This document shows positions 1 to 7,940 of a DNA stretch of 64,000 nucleotides, piece by piece. The translations under genes were made by a program, and so were the position numbers. The stretch's first letter is position 1. The number at the start of each line of letters is the position of its first letter. The DNA comes from Chitinophagaceae bacterium. Lineage in GTDB: Bacteria; Bacteroidota; Bacteroidia; Chitinophagales; Chitinophagaceae. The notes under the pieces are model-generated. The model worked only from the letters and a program-made list of their open reading frames with translations, was not told the origin of the DNA and made no database searches. The stretch is taken from contig JADJOC010000010.1 of the NCBI GenBank assembly GCA_016713965.1, forward strand, positions 248,001-312,000, in the 5' to 3' direction.

Positions 1-106
1 CTTCTTTTGGGGCATCATTACTATTTACTTCAGTTGCCGTTACATCATTTGAAATACCAGGCTTAGGCCGTTTCATCCTTATTGTTCCCCAGTAAGTCAT
101 TTCCAT
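1..106 (-). CDS. Phage protein continuing the portal region, cut by the window edge
   Basis: The reading frame begins with ATG at 106-104, overlapping the TAA stop of the upstream portal-like gene by one base, and runs off the left edge. The visible start is MEMTYWGTIRMKRPKPG followed by a polar stretch. It may be a separate coupled gene. It may instead be the C-terminal part of the portal-like gene, since portal proteins are usually longer than 393 aa and other genes in this prophage are split by one-base indels. The product cannot be named from 35 residues. Confidence 0.45.
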   Translation of the reverse strand, partial: MEMTYWGTIRMKRPKPGISNDVTATEVNSNDAPKE

Positions 107-1287
107 TAATTACTCAATATCTTCCAGACTTGCATCTTGTTTTCCCAGCCTTGTATATCAGGTGTTACATATCCAAAAATTTTATTGAAATCAAAAGAGG
201 ATTCAGCAAATACATCTAAAGGGAAACGTGCTACATCACTTACTTTAGTTTTAAGTTTATAGCCGGTAGGTTCTCCGCCACCAGGAGGTGTACAATCTTT
301 ACATGGATGACCGCCAAAAGACTTATTACCTCCACAGGTAGCGCAGGTGAGTAGGGGTTCAACCGCTTTTGCGAATCCATGATATTTTTTTTGTAAATCT
401 CTTACGCTTCTATCTTGTAAAAAACAATCGGCCAGCTCTACCACTGTATTGACAGGCGAAGTAAAGCATGTAGGATCATTAAATAACATCAAATCGCTAA
501 TAATAAAACCGGGTGTACGCTTCCAAAAATTTGCGATAGGATTTTTTTGTTTAATATTAGTAACTAAGGATACTTTCCCTTCCGAATATTTTACAATCAA
601 ATCTTTGGCATCATCAACAAATCTATAATACTCACTTGCATCTGATTTTTTTCTACCGATAAATTTTTCATCAGTTACTTGGAAAGCGATTGCATCAGCA
701 ATAGTAAGTTTGAAACAAATATATTCCAGCTTTCTCCCTTTAGGCAGATAATCATATATGCTATGTATGCTTTTATAAGTAGGATACGCTTTGGGCTCGT
801 TTATCTGGCCTGATTCGTTCATATAGGCCTGTTCTACTTCCATGAAAATAATTCCCATGGGATCACATCGATAGGCAGGTAAAGCAAAATTTCGCATCCA
901 TTTACGTAAGCTTAATCCGAATTTTACATCATCCAGTAAAACATTCATTTGTTTTTCCTGTTCTCCGGGTAAATTGAAATACGAACTGCCACCACGTGCA
1001 GAAAATACCATATCTTCTTGCTGAAGAAGTCTGGCAAATAAATCTTTATTACTTACTGCGTAATCTTTTTGGACTGTATATAAATCATCACTGACAAAAT
1101 GCTTACAATGTTTAATTGCTTTTTCCATACCCACGCCATAAATATGAAGCATCAGTTTATCAGACATTGTAATGCCTTTCTCAATAAGAGTTTTGTTAGG
1201 ATTATCCTTAATAATGGCTTGGATTTCCTCAAATTTGTATATCATATGCTTGCCGTTACTTACAACGGAAAAGACTTTATATATCAA
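106..1287 (-). CDS. Putative phage portal protein with zinc-ribbon insert
   Basis: This 393-aa protein lies immediately downstream of the large terminase, where tailed phages usually encode the portal, the dodecameric ring through which DNA enters the capsid. Near residues 312-335 it has a CxxCGG...CxxC cluster like a DnaJ zinc ribbon, followed by a Pro-Gly-rich turn. I recall such a cluster in Bacteroidota phage proteins at this locus. The middle part is rich in acidic and aromatic residues and has no signal peptide or membrane segment. Assignment is by position and general character rather than a decisive motif. The C-terminus looks abrupt and the next frame starts on its stop codon, so the true portal may span both frames. 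Confidence 0.5.
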   Translation of the reverse strand: MIYKVFSVVSNGKHMIYKFEEIQAIIKDNPNKTLIEKGITMSDKLMLHIYGVGMEKAIKHCKHFVSDDLYTVQKDYAVSNKDLFARLLQQEDMVFSARGGSSYFNLPGEQEKQMNVLLDDVKFGLSLRKWMRNFALPAYRCDPMGIIFMEVEQAYMNESGQINEPKAYPTYKSIHSIYDYLPKGRKLEYICFKLTIADAIAFQVTDEKFIGRKKSDASEYYRFVDDAKDLIVKYSEGKVSLVTNIKQKNPIANFWKRTPGFIISDLMLFNDPTCFTSPVNTVVELADCFLQDRSVRDLQKKYHGFAKAVEPLLTCATCGGNKSFGGHPCKDCTPPGGGEPTGYKLKTKVSDVARFPLDVFAESSFDFNKIFGYVTPDIQGWENKMQVWKILSN

Positions 1288-1330
1288 ATTTACTAAAAAA
1301 AATTAGTACTAAATAATTTAACAGAGGAAT

Positions 1331-2797
1331 TTATGTTGAATAACCAAATAATTTTTTTGTTTTGGATTTATATTTATCAAATTCAGTGCTTAATATTTTG
1401 CAAAGGAAGTAACGCTTTGCATCGCTAAAATGTCCTTGTGGTTCGTATGTAACACCTGTATCGGGATCTTTAATTTTTGGCTTCAACATCTTACCGTCTT
1501 TGTCCTCTTTAACAACAGCATAATCACTGATACTTATTTTGCAGGTATCATTAATTGCGATAGAATACCCGTGTAATTCATGCTCATAAATTTCGTTAAT
1601 AAATGCTGCACTCAATGCTACTTCAGGCGCAGATTTGGAAACACGATTAATTACAGTAAATCCGGAAGTTCTTAATACTTCAATAAATTTATCATAAAAT
1701 GAACTATTGTTTTCATCTACTGTTGAACGTGCCGAAGCAGAAGGATCACCATATATGTAAACTACATCTTTATACTCTAAACGATTTAACCATTGTACCA
1801 ATTTTGCAGCAGCTTTAGGTGCATTATTATCAGGAGACTTACAAGGGATTTCATCTATTTGCCTTATACTCTTATCAATTATTTGCCAACAACTAATCGT
1901 AAGATAAGGATTCACATTTTCATCCAGTGAAATTTGAAATGTACTGGATTCAGGCTTTAAAGGTTTTACATGCTTCAATTCATTAAACTGCTTCCAGAAT
2001 TCACCGCCAGTTCTCATAATACCTCTTTCACCATTTGCATATATGCGATAAAAGTTAGGATCTCTTACCCGGTCCATTTCAAAATCGGTTAATGTTCCAT
2101 CATCAATAAAACCACCTTCTCCCGATGGATGTCCAACTACCCAATAATTATCCCGGTAAGTTACTTTTATCCATACGCTATCACCACGGGCATTTATTCG
2201 TTTGAAAGCAAACTCTGCATTAAGGCTATTGTATTTTGTTGGTGCATCAATGGAAAGTGGCATATCAGACCATGTATCCAGGTCGATCCAATTTTCATAT
2301 TGCCACAGCTTACTGGATGTAGGGGTCCAATCACAAATGAATTTTTGATTGGACCGGCCTCTGAGCCTTTTTCTTTGTTGCTTAAAATGCCGCTCTAAAA
2401 ACTGGCTCCACTCATTATTGTAAACAATATTATAACCTTCAATACCTTTAATATTTTCCTCATCGTCCAGGCCTCTAAATCGAACCTTAGCATTATTGAT
2501 TTTACTCTTAATAAGATCGTCCTGGAAGTGATAAAGTTTTTCTGTGAACCCTAACCGGTCGGAAGCTAATTTAAAACTACTGTAAACAGAATCCTTGATG
2601 TGGACATGGAAGCGGCGAAACACCATAGTGCTATAATTATGTTCAGCCATATCTACAAGTAAGGCATCAGCAATTTCAAATGTTTTGCTAGCCGACGCCC
2701 CACCTTCAACAAAGATGAAACGTATTTTTGGATCCTGTAATAATGGTTTTATATGCCAGTATAAAGGATTAAATAAACGAGGATTGAGTAATGCCAT
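1331..2797 (-). CDS. Phage terminase large subunit (TerL, packaging ATPase-nuclease)
   Basis: TerL powers DNA packaging into the procapsid and cuts the concatemer. The 488-aa protein shows a deviant Walker A, GGASASKTF, at residues 32-40 and a Walker B-like strand IVYNNEW at 124-130, where the position after the hydrophobic strand is Asn-Asn-Glu. The C-terminal RNase H-like nuclease has acidic residues D292 (LDENVNP), D351 (YGDPSA) and D459 (HFSDAKRY), the usual three positions of the PBSX-type (Terminase_3) family. Length is typical. It lies 3 nt after the small subunit gene and before the portal-like gene, the normal head-packaging order. Confidence 0.93.
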   Translation of the reverse strand: MALLNPRLFNPLYWHIKPLLQDPKIRFIFVEGGASASKTFEIADALLVDMAEHNYSTMVFRRFHVHIKDSVYSSFKLASDRLGFTEKLYHFQDDLIKSKINNAKVRFRGLDDEENIKGIEGYNIVYNNEWSQFLERHFKQQRKRLRGRSNQKFICDWTPTSSKLWQYENWIDLDTWSDMPLSIDAPTKYNSLNAEFAFKRINARGDSVWIKVTYRDNYWVVGHPSGEGGFIDDGTLTDFEMDRVRDPNFYRIYANGERGIMRTGGEFWKQFNELKHVKPLKPESSTFQISLDENVNPYLTISCWQIIDKSIRQIDEIPCKSPDNNAPKAAAKLVQWLNRLEYKDVVYIYGDPSASARSTVDENNSSFYDKFIEVLRTSGFTVINRVSKSAPEVALSAAFINEIYEHELHGYSIAINDTCKISISDYAVVKEDKDGKMLKPKIKDPDTGVTYEPQGHFSDAKRYFLCKILSTEFDKYKSKTKKLFGYST

Positions 2798-2800
2798 AAT

Positions 2801-3202
2801 TTAAACGGGCTTTTCTTCCCCATAACCAAATTTTAATTCTTGCAGTTGTGGCAAAATGACTTCCAATTTATCAATATTGATTCCATCCAGCTTTGCCATA
2901 CTGTCAAGAATTTTATTAACTGCAGTAACGCCGGCAGCCGTTTTCTTTTCCGCAGCATCCATATTACGAATCAGTTTTAATTTCCGGGCTTTATAGAAAG
3001 CCTTTTTATGTTCGATGGATGATTTACATTTATCTTCAAATTCTTTATTGGCCAAATATAAGTATCTGTATGCCTGCCGCTCACTTATATCCCATTTACT
3101 TATAACAGCACGAATAATATCATGTGAGCCTATATCATTTAGTATAAGCTCCTGAACATAACGGATGCGTTCCTTTGCCTCTATTTTAGATGCCCTTACC
3201 AT
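2801..3202 (-). CDS. Putative phage terminase small subunit (TerS)
   Basis: This 133-aa, mostly helical, basic protein lies directly upstream of TerL. Residues about 15-55 form a helix-turn-helix (ELILNDIGSHDIIRAVISK, then ERQAYRYLYLA) of the kind small terminases use to recognise packaging DNA. The rest is predicted coiled coil for oligomerisation. The start ATG overlaps the stop of the preceding 84-aa gene (TAATG), so translation is probably coupled. The call rests on position, size and the HTH rather than on a specific sequence signature. Confidence 0.7.
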   Translation of the reverse strand: MVRASKIEAKERIRYVQELILNDIGSHDIIRAVISKWDISERQAYRYLYLANKEFEDKCKSSIEHKKAFYKARKLKLIRNMDAAEKKTAAGVTAVNKILDSMAKLDGINIDKLEVILPQLQELKFGYGEEKPV

Positions 3203-3456
3203 TATTTACCTGTTGGTATCATTCTTTTAATAACAGCGATATGCCTGTTAAGCTCATGTATCCGATCACGCAATTTTACTGCTTCAATTTCACGGATTTT
3301 TAATACTTCATCGTTTGTATTATCAGGTAAAAGATTATCACCTTCATAAGGCTTTAAAGCGTCTGAATTTATTTTCAGCTCTTCGGTGAGATAATCTAAA
3401 ATCGAATTTTTAATTTGTGCCATAAGTAATTTTGTTTCATTAGCAGTTTTGCTCAT
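3202..3456 (-). CDS. Small phage protein upstream of terminase, unknown
   Basis: This 84-aa protein is predicted helical and charged, with N- and C-terminal amphipathic segments and no membrane segment. It overlaps the terminase small subunit by one base in TAATG, so it belongs to the packaging operon. I do not recognise a family. Confidence 0.6.
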   Translation of the reverse strand: MSKTANETKLLMAQIKNSILDYLTEELKINSDALKPYEGDNLLPDNTNDEVLKIREIEAVKLRDRIHELNRHIAVIKRMIPTGK

Positions 3457-3483
3457 AGATAGGGTTTACAGGATGATAATAGA

Positions 3484-3553
3484 GCGGCAAGGTCGAATCG
3501 AACGCCATCTCCCAGCTGGTAAGCCGAGCGCTATGCCTTTAAGCTATTGCCGC
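3484..3553 (-). tRNA. tRNA-like gene, imperfect; identity uncertain (Gly or Val scaffold)
   Basis: On the minus strand 70 nt fold as a tRNA. The acceptor stem is a perfect 7 bp (GCGGCAA/TTGCCGC). There is a short D arm closed by GCT/AGC, an anticodon stem TCGGC/GCTGG that pairs fully with two G-U pairs, and a canonical T loop TTCGATT. Two features are unusual. The anticodon loop reads TTACCA, only 6 nt, and the T stem (TGGCG/CGACC) pairs at only three of five positions. Restoring one base gives anticodon ACC (Gly) or TAC (Val). No CCA is encoded. Phages often carry one tRNA between late and early genes, and given the indels elsewhere a missing base is likely. Confidence 0.5.
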
Positions 3554-3564
3554 ATATTTTAAAC

Positions 3565-3816
3565 TTAAGCAGGTTCATATGTTTTTTCAAAAATATCTGG
3601 TTTACAAGAATAAAATTCTCCATTAATACCTTTTATAATACAATCGCCATTACTGGCTTTCATATCGCCTTCGAGTGTAGGAATGTAGAATGAGTTGCTG
3701 CCCATCTCTCCTGGTTTATTAGGGCAGCCCATTGCAATAATTTCATCCCAAGATACTTTTGATCCCTCCCATTTTACAGCCTCTATTACTACCGGTTTTT
3801 TTCTAAATTTTGGCAT
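3565..3816 (-). CDS. Conserved small phage protein (GDxIIKG...GEFYxCKPDIF family)
   Basis: This 83-aa protein matches a small protein found widely in prophages. It starts MPKFRKKPVVIEAVKW, has TLEGDM in the middle, and ends in GDCIIKGINGEFYSCKPDIF. The function of the family is unknown. The start overlaps the 3' end of the Mom-like gene by 14 nt, so the two are probably co-transcribed. Confidence 0.7.
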   Translation of the reverse strand: MPKFRKKPVVIEAVKWEGSKVSWDEIIAMGCPNKPGEMGSNSFYIPTLEGDMKASNGDCIIKGINGEFYSCKPDIFEKTYEPA

Positions 3817-4453
3817 AATTATGATCGAGTTTTGTTAAGCCGCTCAAGGCATTATTCTTTGGGTAAGGTTTTGATAATTGCCGGCATATAGCCAGCATAG
3901 CCTTATCCAATGGGAATATATATTTATGTTTGTCAGTGCCTTTAACTTCAATGCAATCACTTACTTTAGGGCACCTCTTTGTATTATTATCTTTAAACCC
4001 AGTTATGGAAACATTTCTGTTATGGTACTTCCGGCCAGTTTCTTTATGTATGTAACTGGGAGTATCGCCTTTGGAAATGCCGGTATAAAACCAATTGGTT
4101 GCCTGATAAATAATGCCGGCGTGATTTTGCCCGGTATCTGCATAGCTTACAATTAATTTAACCAACGGGTTTAACTTTTTTATCAGTTTTACGCTAATAG
4201 AAACGGCTTTGCTTGTACTTTCCTGCTTTCCATTAAGTGCTACCCTCACCAATTCGATTACCTGGCCCTGTACAAGCCCGTACGGTGCACCAATTCGGTT
4301 TGTCGCTCCCTTTGAATATAAAATAATCCCACACCATTCGCTTTTATCATTGAATACAGAAAAGCTGCACCCATAAGGCGGCATTGTTTTGCTATAATGA
4401 AAATTCATAATAGCATATTTAGTGGCTTTGTATGTGGCAATTTCTAATTTCAT
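3803..4453 (-). CDS. Mom-like DNA adenine modification protein
   Basis: This 216-aa protein resembles the Mom family. Phage Mu Mom converts adenine in phage DNA to an N6-acetamido (methylcarbamoyl) form and so protects it from many host restriction enzymes. Family-like features are the N-terminal HYSKTMPPYGCSFSVF segment, WCGIILYS, the GAPYGLVQGQVIELVRVAL strand and the region SYADTGQNHAGIIYQATNWFY, which together look like a GNAT-type fold. The gene overlaps the upstream ParB/Srx gene in ATGA (4450-4453). I infer a late-expressed modification step before packaging. The substrate base here is inferred from Mu. Confidence 0.75.
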   Translation of the reverse strand: MKLEIATYKATKYAIMNFHYSKTMPPYGCSFSVFNDKSEWCGIILYSKGATNRIGAPYGLVQGQVIELVRVALNGKQESTSKAVSISVKLIKKLNPLVKLIVSYADTGQNHAGIIYQATNWFYTGISKGDTPSYIHKETGRKYHNRNVSITGFKDNNTKRCPKVSDCIEVKGTDKHKYIFPLDKAMLAICRQLSKPYPKNNALSGLTKLDHNYAKI

Positions 4454-5112
4454 AGTTCACCTCCGCTCATAGAATAATAAGCACCTGGGCAATGCTCTTC
4501 CAGTATTTCCTTGATAAGTTTTTCTGCGGTATCAATTTGTTCTTTGGATTGAAATGTTATTTTGAGGGTAATAGGGTTATGCTTGGCCAATCCGATTAAA
4601 TCCTTTTCAGCCGGTTCAGGCAAAAACCAATCATCCATCATTTCCAAACTTAACCCGGGCAAATCAATTAATTCCTGGATATCGTGGAAATCAATTTCCT
4701 TATCATTGATAAAATCATATAAACCATGTTGGGTAATGCGTGCATATGCAGATGAATACACCAATACGAGCTCGGCAGCCTCTTTTATGTCAGTGCATCC
4801 AATAAATGTGGCAGGTAATAATTCCGGTACTTCAACTCCTGAAGTAGATAATTTTTCTAAATCTTTATACCGGTGATAGCCGTCCAAACAATAAAGTATA
4901 CCATCATTTTCCCAAACTTTGAAAGGATCTACAAACTGGTATTTTATAAGGGATTGCTTTAATTTTTCATCACCTGCAGCAACCCATTCTTTGAAATTAT
5001 CTTTTTGGATAAATTGCAGCTCACGCCACTTTATTGCCTGTGTTTTTATTATTCGGGATTTTAAAGAGGGTATTTGTGCTTGTGCGGACATGCTTCTGAC
5101 GTTGTTTGACAC
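4450..5112 (-). CDS. ParB/Srx-fold nuclease-like protein coupled to Mom
   Basis: The protein carries a ParB/sulfiredoxin-like N-terminal fold. The diagnostic segment is ILYCLDGYHRYKDLEKL at about residues 78-94 (D-G-x-H-R), preceded by QSLIKYQFVDPFKV. The C-terminal half is not recognised. The open frame begins at a GTG (5112), but that codon overlaps a promoter -7 motif TAAATTTG (5119-5112), so the ATG at 5091 (MSAQAQIP...) is the likelier start, giving 213 aa. It shares an ATGA overlap with the Mom-like gene, so the two probably act together. Phage Srx/ParB-fold proteins are often DNA-binding or nucleotide-hydrolysing. The exact activity is unknown. Confidence 0.72.
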   Translation of the reverse strand: MSNNVRSMSAQAQIPSLKSRIIKTQAIKWRELQFIQKDNFKEWVAAGDEKLKQSLIKYQFVDPFKVWENDGILYCLDGYHRYKDLEKLSTSGVEVPELLPATFIGCTDIKEAAELVLVYSSAYARITQHGLYDFINDKEIDFHDIQELIDLPGLSLEMMDDWFLPEPAEKDLIGLAKHNPITLKITFQSKEQIDTAEKLIKEILEEHCPGAYYSMSGGEL

Positions 5113-5119
5113 AAATTTA
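5112..5119 (-). promoter_or_regulatory. Bacteroidota -7 promoter motif for the ParB-Mom-terminase block
   Basis: TAAATTTG on the minus strand fits TAnnTTTG, the -7 element of the Bacteroidota major sigma factor. It lies about 20 nt upstream of the ATG at 5091. A -33 element is weak (TTAG about 18 nt upstream). Confidence 0.45.
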
Positions 5120-5201
5120 GTAAAAATTTTAGCATTGCTAATATATTTAGTAAATATAAAATATGTTAATAAAATATTTCTAAATGGATAAGTAACTTAT
5201 T

Positions 5202-5209
5202 TAGCTTTG
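5202..5209 (+). promoter_or_regulatory. -7 promoter motif for the lone plus-strand cargo gene
   Basis: TAGCTTTG fits TAnnTTTG and ends 31 nt before the ATG at 5241. No clear TTTG -33 element lies at the expected spacing, so this is a weak to moderate prediction. It indicates that the plus-strand gene is transcribed on its own, divergently from the ParB-Mom block. Confidence 0.4.
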
Positions 5210-5240
5210 GGTATTATTTATTAGTACCAAAACGAAAACA

Positions 5241-5849
5241 ATGATTGATTTAAATCAATATTTTAATCTCTCAGAAAACTTAATTGTAAAAATTAAACTC
5301 CTCAACTCCAATTCGTATGAATATGGTAAAATAATTGGTATAGGAGGTTTTATGAAATCAACACCTGTTCCAAAAACAGAAGGAACCTCTGGAACGTTTA
5401 GAAGAATAAATAATTTTCCAATGTTTTTAGAAAATACCCAAAGTTTTGAGTATAAAGATTTTAATATTTCAACTTCAAATATTGAATCTATCAAACTAAT
5501 CGATACATCTATTAAACTAAATCCTTCTATGATTTGGAATAAGCCTTTAAGCGTTTTGTACAATGGTGAAAATTATCACCTTAATGCAGAATCAATTTTG
5601 ATGGCAGAAAAAAATATATACTATTTTTTTATAAGTGATAAGGAAACCTCAGAAAAAAAACTTTTGACTGAACATTTAGAACTAGTTTATTTATTTGAGA
5701 CTAATAAGATTGAGGTTGCTCCACCTGCTTCTTTTGAAATAGGTAAATGTACAAACACGCCATCAGAAATTATTGAATGTGTAGCCGAACATTTAAGTAA
5801 ACAGAAATTATATTGGTTATCGGAAAACTGGCCAATTTATCATGTCTAA
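5241..5849 (+). CDS. Lone plus-strand prophage cargo gene, unknown function
   Basis: This 202-aa protein has no family I recognise. It is beta-rich in appearance with many Asn, Ser and Ile residues, and has no signal peptide, membrane helix or catalytic motif that I can identify. The ending is rich in Trp, Tyr and His (LYWLSENWPIYHV). The gene is more AT-rich than its neighbours and is the only plus-strand gene within about 16 kb of minus-strand phage genes. Its placement between early and late blocks with its own promoter motif is typical of a moron, a gene expressed in the lysogen. Anti-phage or anti-host roles are possible but unsupported by sequence. Confidence 0.75.
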   Translation: MIDLNQYFNLSENLIVKIKLLNSNSYEYGKIIGIGGFMKSTPVPKTEGTSGTFRRINNFPMFLENTQSFEYKDFNISTSNIESIKLIDTSIKLNPSMIWNKPLSVLYNGENYHLNAESILMAEKNIYYFFISDKETSEKKLLTEHLELVYLFETNKIEVAPPASFEIGKCTNTPSEIIECVAEHLSKQKLYWLSENWPIYHV

Positions 5850-5925
5850 ATTATCTAATTTTTTATCTCTAAACCAATTACCCCGACATACACATTCTAC
5901 TTTTATCATAAAATAAATATATCAG

Positions 5926-6225
5926 TTATAAATTTTCGACAATTTTTTTGATTCTCCGTATTGCCATGATACTTTTGTTGTCAGTTTCCGCTCTTTCTCT
6001 GATATTATCAGTTAGTCTTTGTGTAACCAGGCCATAAAGGTCAGTAATTTTATAAACATCGCATATAGAAATTAATACGTGAATTGGAGGAGCGGCCCTG
6101 CATTCTTCGTAAGCACCATAACAAGAGCGGCCAACTCCAATTAGATCAGCAGCTTCCTGTTGTGAATAGCCGTGAATTTTCCTTAACTCTCGTAAATTGT
6201 CGCCTATAATAGTAACATGATTCAT
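5926..6225 (-). CDS. XRE-family helix-turn-helix regulator
   Basis: The 99-aa protein has a Cro/CI-type HTH at residues about 10-65 (NLRELRKIHGYSQQEAADLI, then GRSCYGAYEECRAAPP) and a basic C-terminal tail. It is the last gene before the strand change, so it may control the late block or the neighbouring plus-strand cargo gene. Target sites are unknown. Confidence 0.78.
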   Translation of the reverse strand: MNHVTIIGDNLRELRKIHGYSQQEAADLIGVGRSCYGAYEECRAAPPIHVLISICDVYKITDLYGLVTQRLTDNIRERAETDNKSIMAIRRIKKIVENL

Positions 6226-6234
6226 AATTAATAA

Positions 6235-6495
6235 TTAATCATTAGAATTATTGTTTTCATCAAGAGTATACAAAGCTACTGGCGGAAAACACGTACCTAA
6301 TATTTTAAGCATAATCGGCTTTCCACTATTTATAGATTCAATATCCTCTTTTGATGGCTGCCAGGCAGTTACAAAAAATGGAAACCCATCGTTATCTACA
6401 CCTTTATATGCTTTCAATGCAGTACATTGTTCATCAGTCATATTAGCGGGCTTACTTAATATTAAATTTGTTCCTTCAAAATCTATTGGTAACAT
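6235..6495 (-). CDS. Conserved small phage protein, unknown
   Basis: The 86-aa protein follows a pattern I recognise from small Bacteroidota phage proteins: IDFEGTNLIL, then MTDEQC, TAWQPSKEDIE, INSGKPIMLKI and PPVALYT. No function is known. It is tightly packed between the XRE regulator and a tiny membrane ORF. Confidence 0.6.
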   Translation of the reverse strand: MLPIDFEGTNLILSKPANMTDEQCTALKAYKGVDNDGFPFFVTAWQPSKEDIESINSGKPIMLKILGTCFPPVALYTLDENNNSND

Positions 6496-6500
6496 AGTTT

Positions 6501-6575
6501 TTATTTTTTGTCCTTTTTAATAAATGCGGTAATACTTAACAGTAAAAAAAGTATTGCTAAGAAAAAGTTTATCAT
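6501..6575 (-). CDS. Tiny single-span membrane protein (24 aa)
   Basis: The ORF reads MINFFLAILFLLLSITAF followed by a lysine-rich tail (IKKDKK). That is one membrane helix with a positively charged cytoplasmic end. Its ATG overlaps the upstream stop codon in ATGA (6572-6575) and it ends 5 nt before the next start, so spacing supports it as a real gene. Function is unknown. Confidence 0.5.
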   Translation of the reverse strand: MINFFLAILFLLLSITAFIKKDKK

Positions 6576-7249
6576 TTAAAGTTTTCAGGTTTTTCAATGC
6601 GTTCAAATTTAATTACCCATACCCAGGGATTAGCATCCCAGCTTTTTTCGCCATTGATGGATTGCCAAAGCTGCTCAAATGATTCCACAGCACTATAACA
6701 AGGTTCCCCATCAAAATCTGTAGGGTAATTATAATAAGTTCCTTTGGCAGAACACCCATCTTTGCAAAGACTGGATGGGCAGGTAGTATGATCTGTACAA
6801 CTTGCATCTTGCACTCCTTCAGCAATAGCATCTTCTTCGGTTATATCCTGGAGGCGTTCAACCTTTATACTTTTAACTTTAAGAAATAGCCGGCAGACTT
6901 CTTTCGACATATAAATAGACGGCTTCCAATTCCATGAAACGGGTTCGGAACCAAAATCTTCTTTATATGCACAGTTATTTGGTGAAGCATCCATATAGCA
7001 CCATGTTTCCCTTACCCAAAGTACATCACCAAGCTGGCCGTATGGACAATCATCAAGAATACCAATAAATGGTTTATTCAAATCTTCAATAGGAACATTT
7101 ATCCCTCCATGCTTTTTAAAAGAAAAATTAACATTACCTATCTCATTAATTGTAGGTTGTGGCTTTACAATTCGCCTGGTCATTGTTTTTCTACCGGCCA
7201 ATATAGCCTGCACCATTGGGGTACTAAATAATATTGGTATGAATTTCAT
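6572..7249 (-). CDS. ASCH-domain phage protein
   Basis: This 225-aa protein has the look of the ASCH/PUA-like domain proteins common in prophages: FSTPMVQAILAGRKTMTRRIVKPQ at the start, CPYGQLGDVLWVRETWC in the middle, then MSKEVCRLFLKVKSIKVERL and a C-terminal NPWVWVIKFERIE. ASCH domains are thought to bind RNA or modified nucleotides. Some prophage copies are labelled morphogenesis proteins without firm evidence. A cysteine-rich insert (CTDHTTCPSSLCKDGC) could bind zinc. Confidence 0.75.
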   Translation of the reverse strand: MKFIPILFSTPMVQAILAGRKTMTRRIVKPQPTINEIGNVNFSFKKHGGINVPIEDLNKPFIGILDDCPYGQLGDVLWVRETWCYMDASPNNCAYKEDFGSEPVSWNWKPSIYMSKEVCRLFLKVKSIKVERLQDITEEDAIAEGVQDASCTDHTTCPSSLCKDGCSAKGTYYNYPTDFDGEPCYSAVESFEQLWQSINGEKSWDANPWVWVIKFERIEKPENFK

Positions 7250-7258
7250 ATTTATATT

Positions 7259-7501
7259 TTATTTTAAATCATTAACACTACTTTCAATGATGGCTCTAAC
7301 CTGTTTATTGTTTTCCATTAACCCTGTAATAATTCCGGCAACATCGTCAAATTCACCTCTTAAATGCCTTGTGCAAGTGCCATCTTTTCCGGCCACTAAA
7401 AAGTAACTGTAATTATTCGCTATCATAAAATCAATAAGAGGGTTTAGTAATGATAGTAGTTCTTCGTGTTTGGTTTCTGTAATCGGTTCTAGATTTTGCA
7501 T
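7259..7501 (-). CDS. Small phage protein, unknown
   Basis: The 80-aa protein is acidic and helical, with ELLSLLNPLIDFMIANNYSY and a later GEFDDVAGIITGLMENN. It overlaps the preceding nuclease gene by 13 nt, so it is part of the same transcript. No family recognised. Confidence 0.55.
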   Translation of the reverse strand: MQNLEPITETKHEELLSLLNPLIDFMIANNYSYFLVAGKDGTCTRHLRGEFDDVAGIITGLMENNKQVRAIIESSVNDLK

Positions 7502-7940
7502 TTTTGTTTATTTAGTTCAGTTAATAAATTTTTATAATTCAATGCTGTAAATCTTAAGACTACCCATCCCAAGGCCTGGGCGCTATTGTATTTATCAGTA
7601 TCCTTTGTCATGCCCCGGGCGGATGTGTGGCCGCTCTTTTCCATGAATATGCCACCTTCATACTCAATAGCAATTTTAAGTGCCGGTATTGCCCAGTCAA
7701 AGCGCCATTTCCTTTCTGGGTTAAACTGGTGTTCTTCTTCCAGTATTACCGCATGTTCATTGCACCAATACAATAAATTCCATCCCATCCAGTCCAAGTG
7801 CTTATTTTTCTTTTTAAAATGCTTGGCCACCTTTTTACCTTTTACTTTTTTTGCGCCGGCTGATCAATTAAATGCTGGTTAAGGTGTGCACACTTCGACT
7901 GCTTAATGTGTTCTATGGTAAAGTGATTACTCTTTTTCAT
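7489..7940 (-). CDS. Phage endonuclease-like protein of PD-(D/E)XK type (frameshifted)
   Basis: The C-terminal part has WRFDWAIPALKIAIEYEGG, which matches the D...ExE-G strand pattern of small PD-(D/E)XK nucleases found in phage replication regions, followed by SGHTSARGMTKDTDKYN. The open frame seems to start at a GTG (7830), but the upstream frame from ATG 7940 (MKKSNHFTIEHIKQSKCAHL) joins it if one base is added to the T7 run at 7846-7852, giving about 150 aa. The start overlaps the 3' end of the upstream gene by 14 nt. Likely substrate is branched or damaged phage DNA, by analogy only. Confidence 0.65.
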
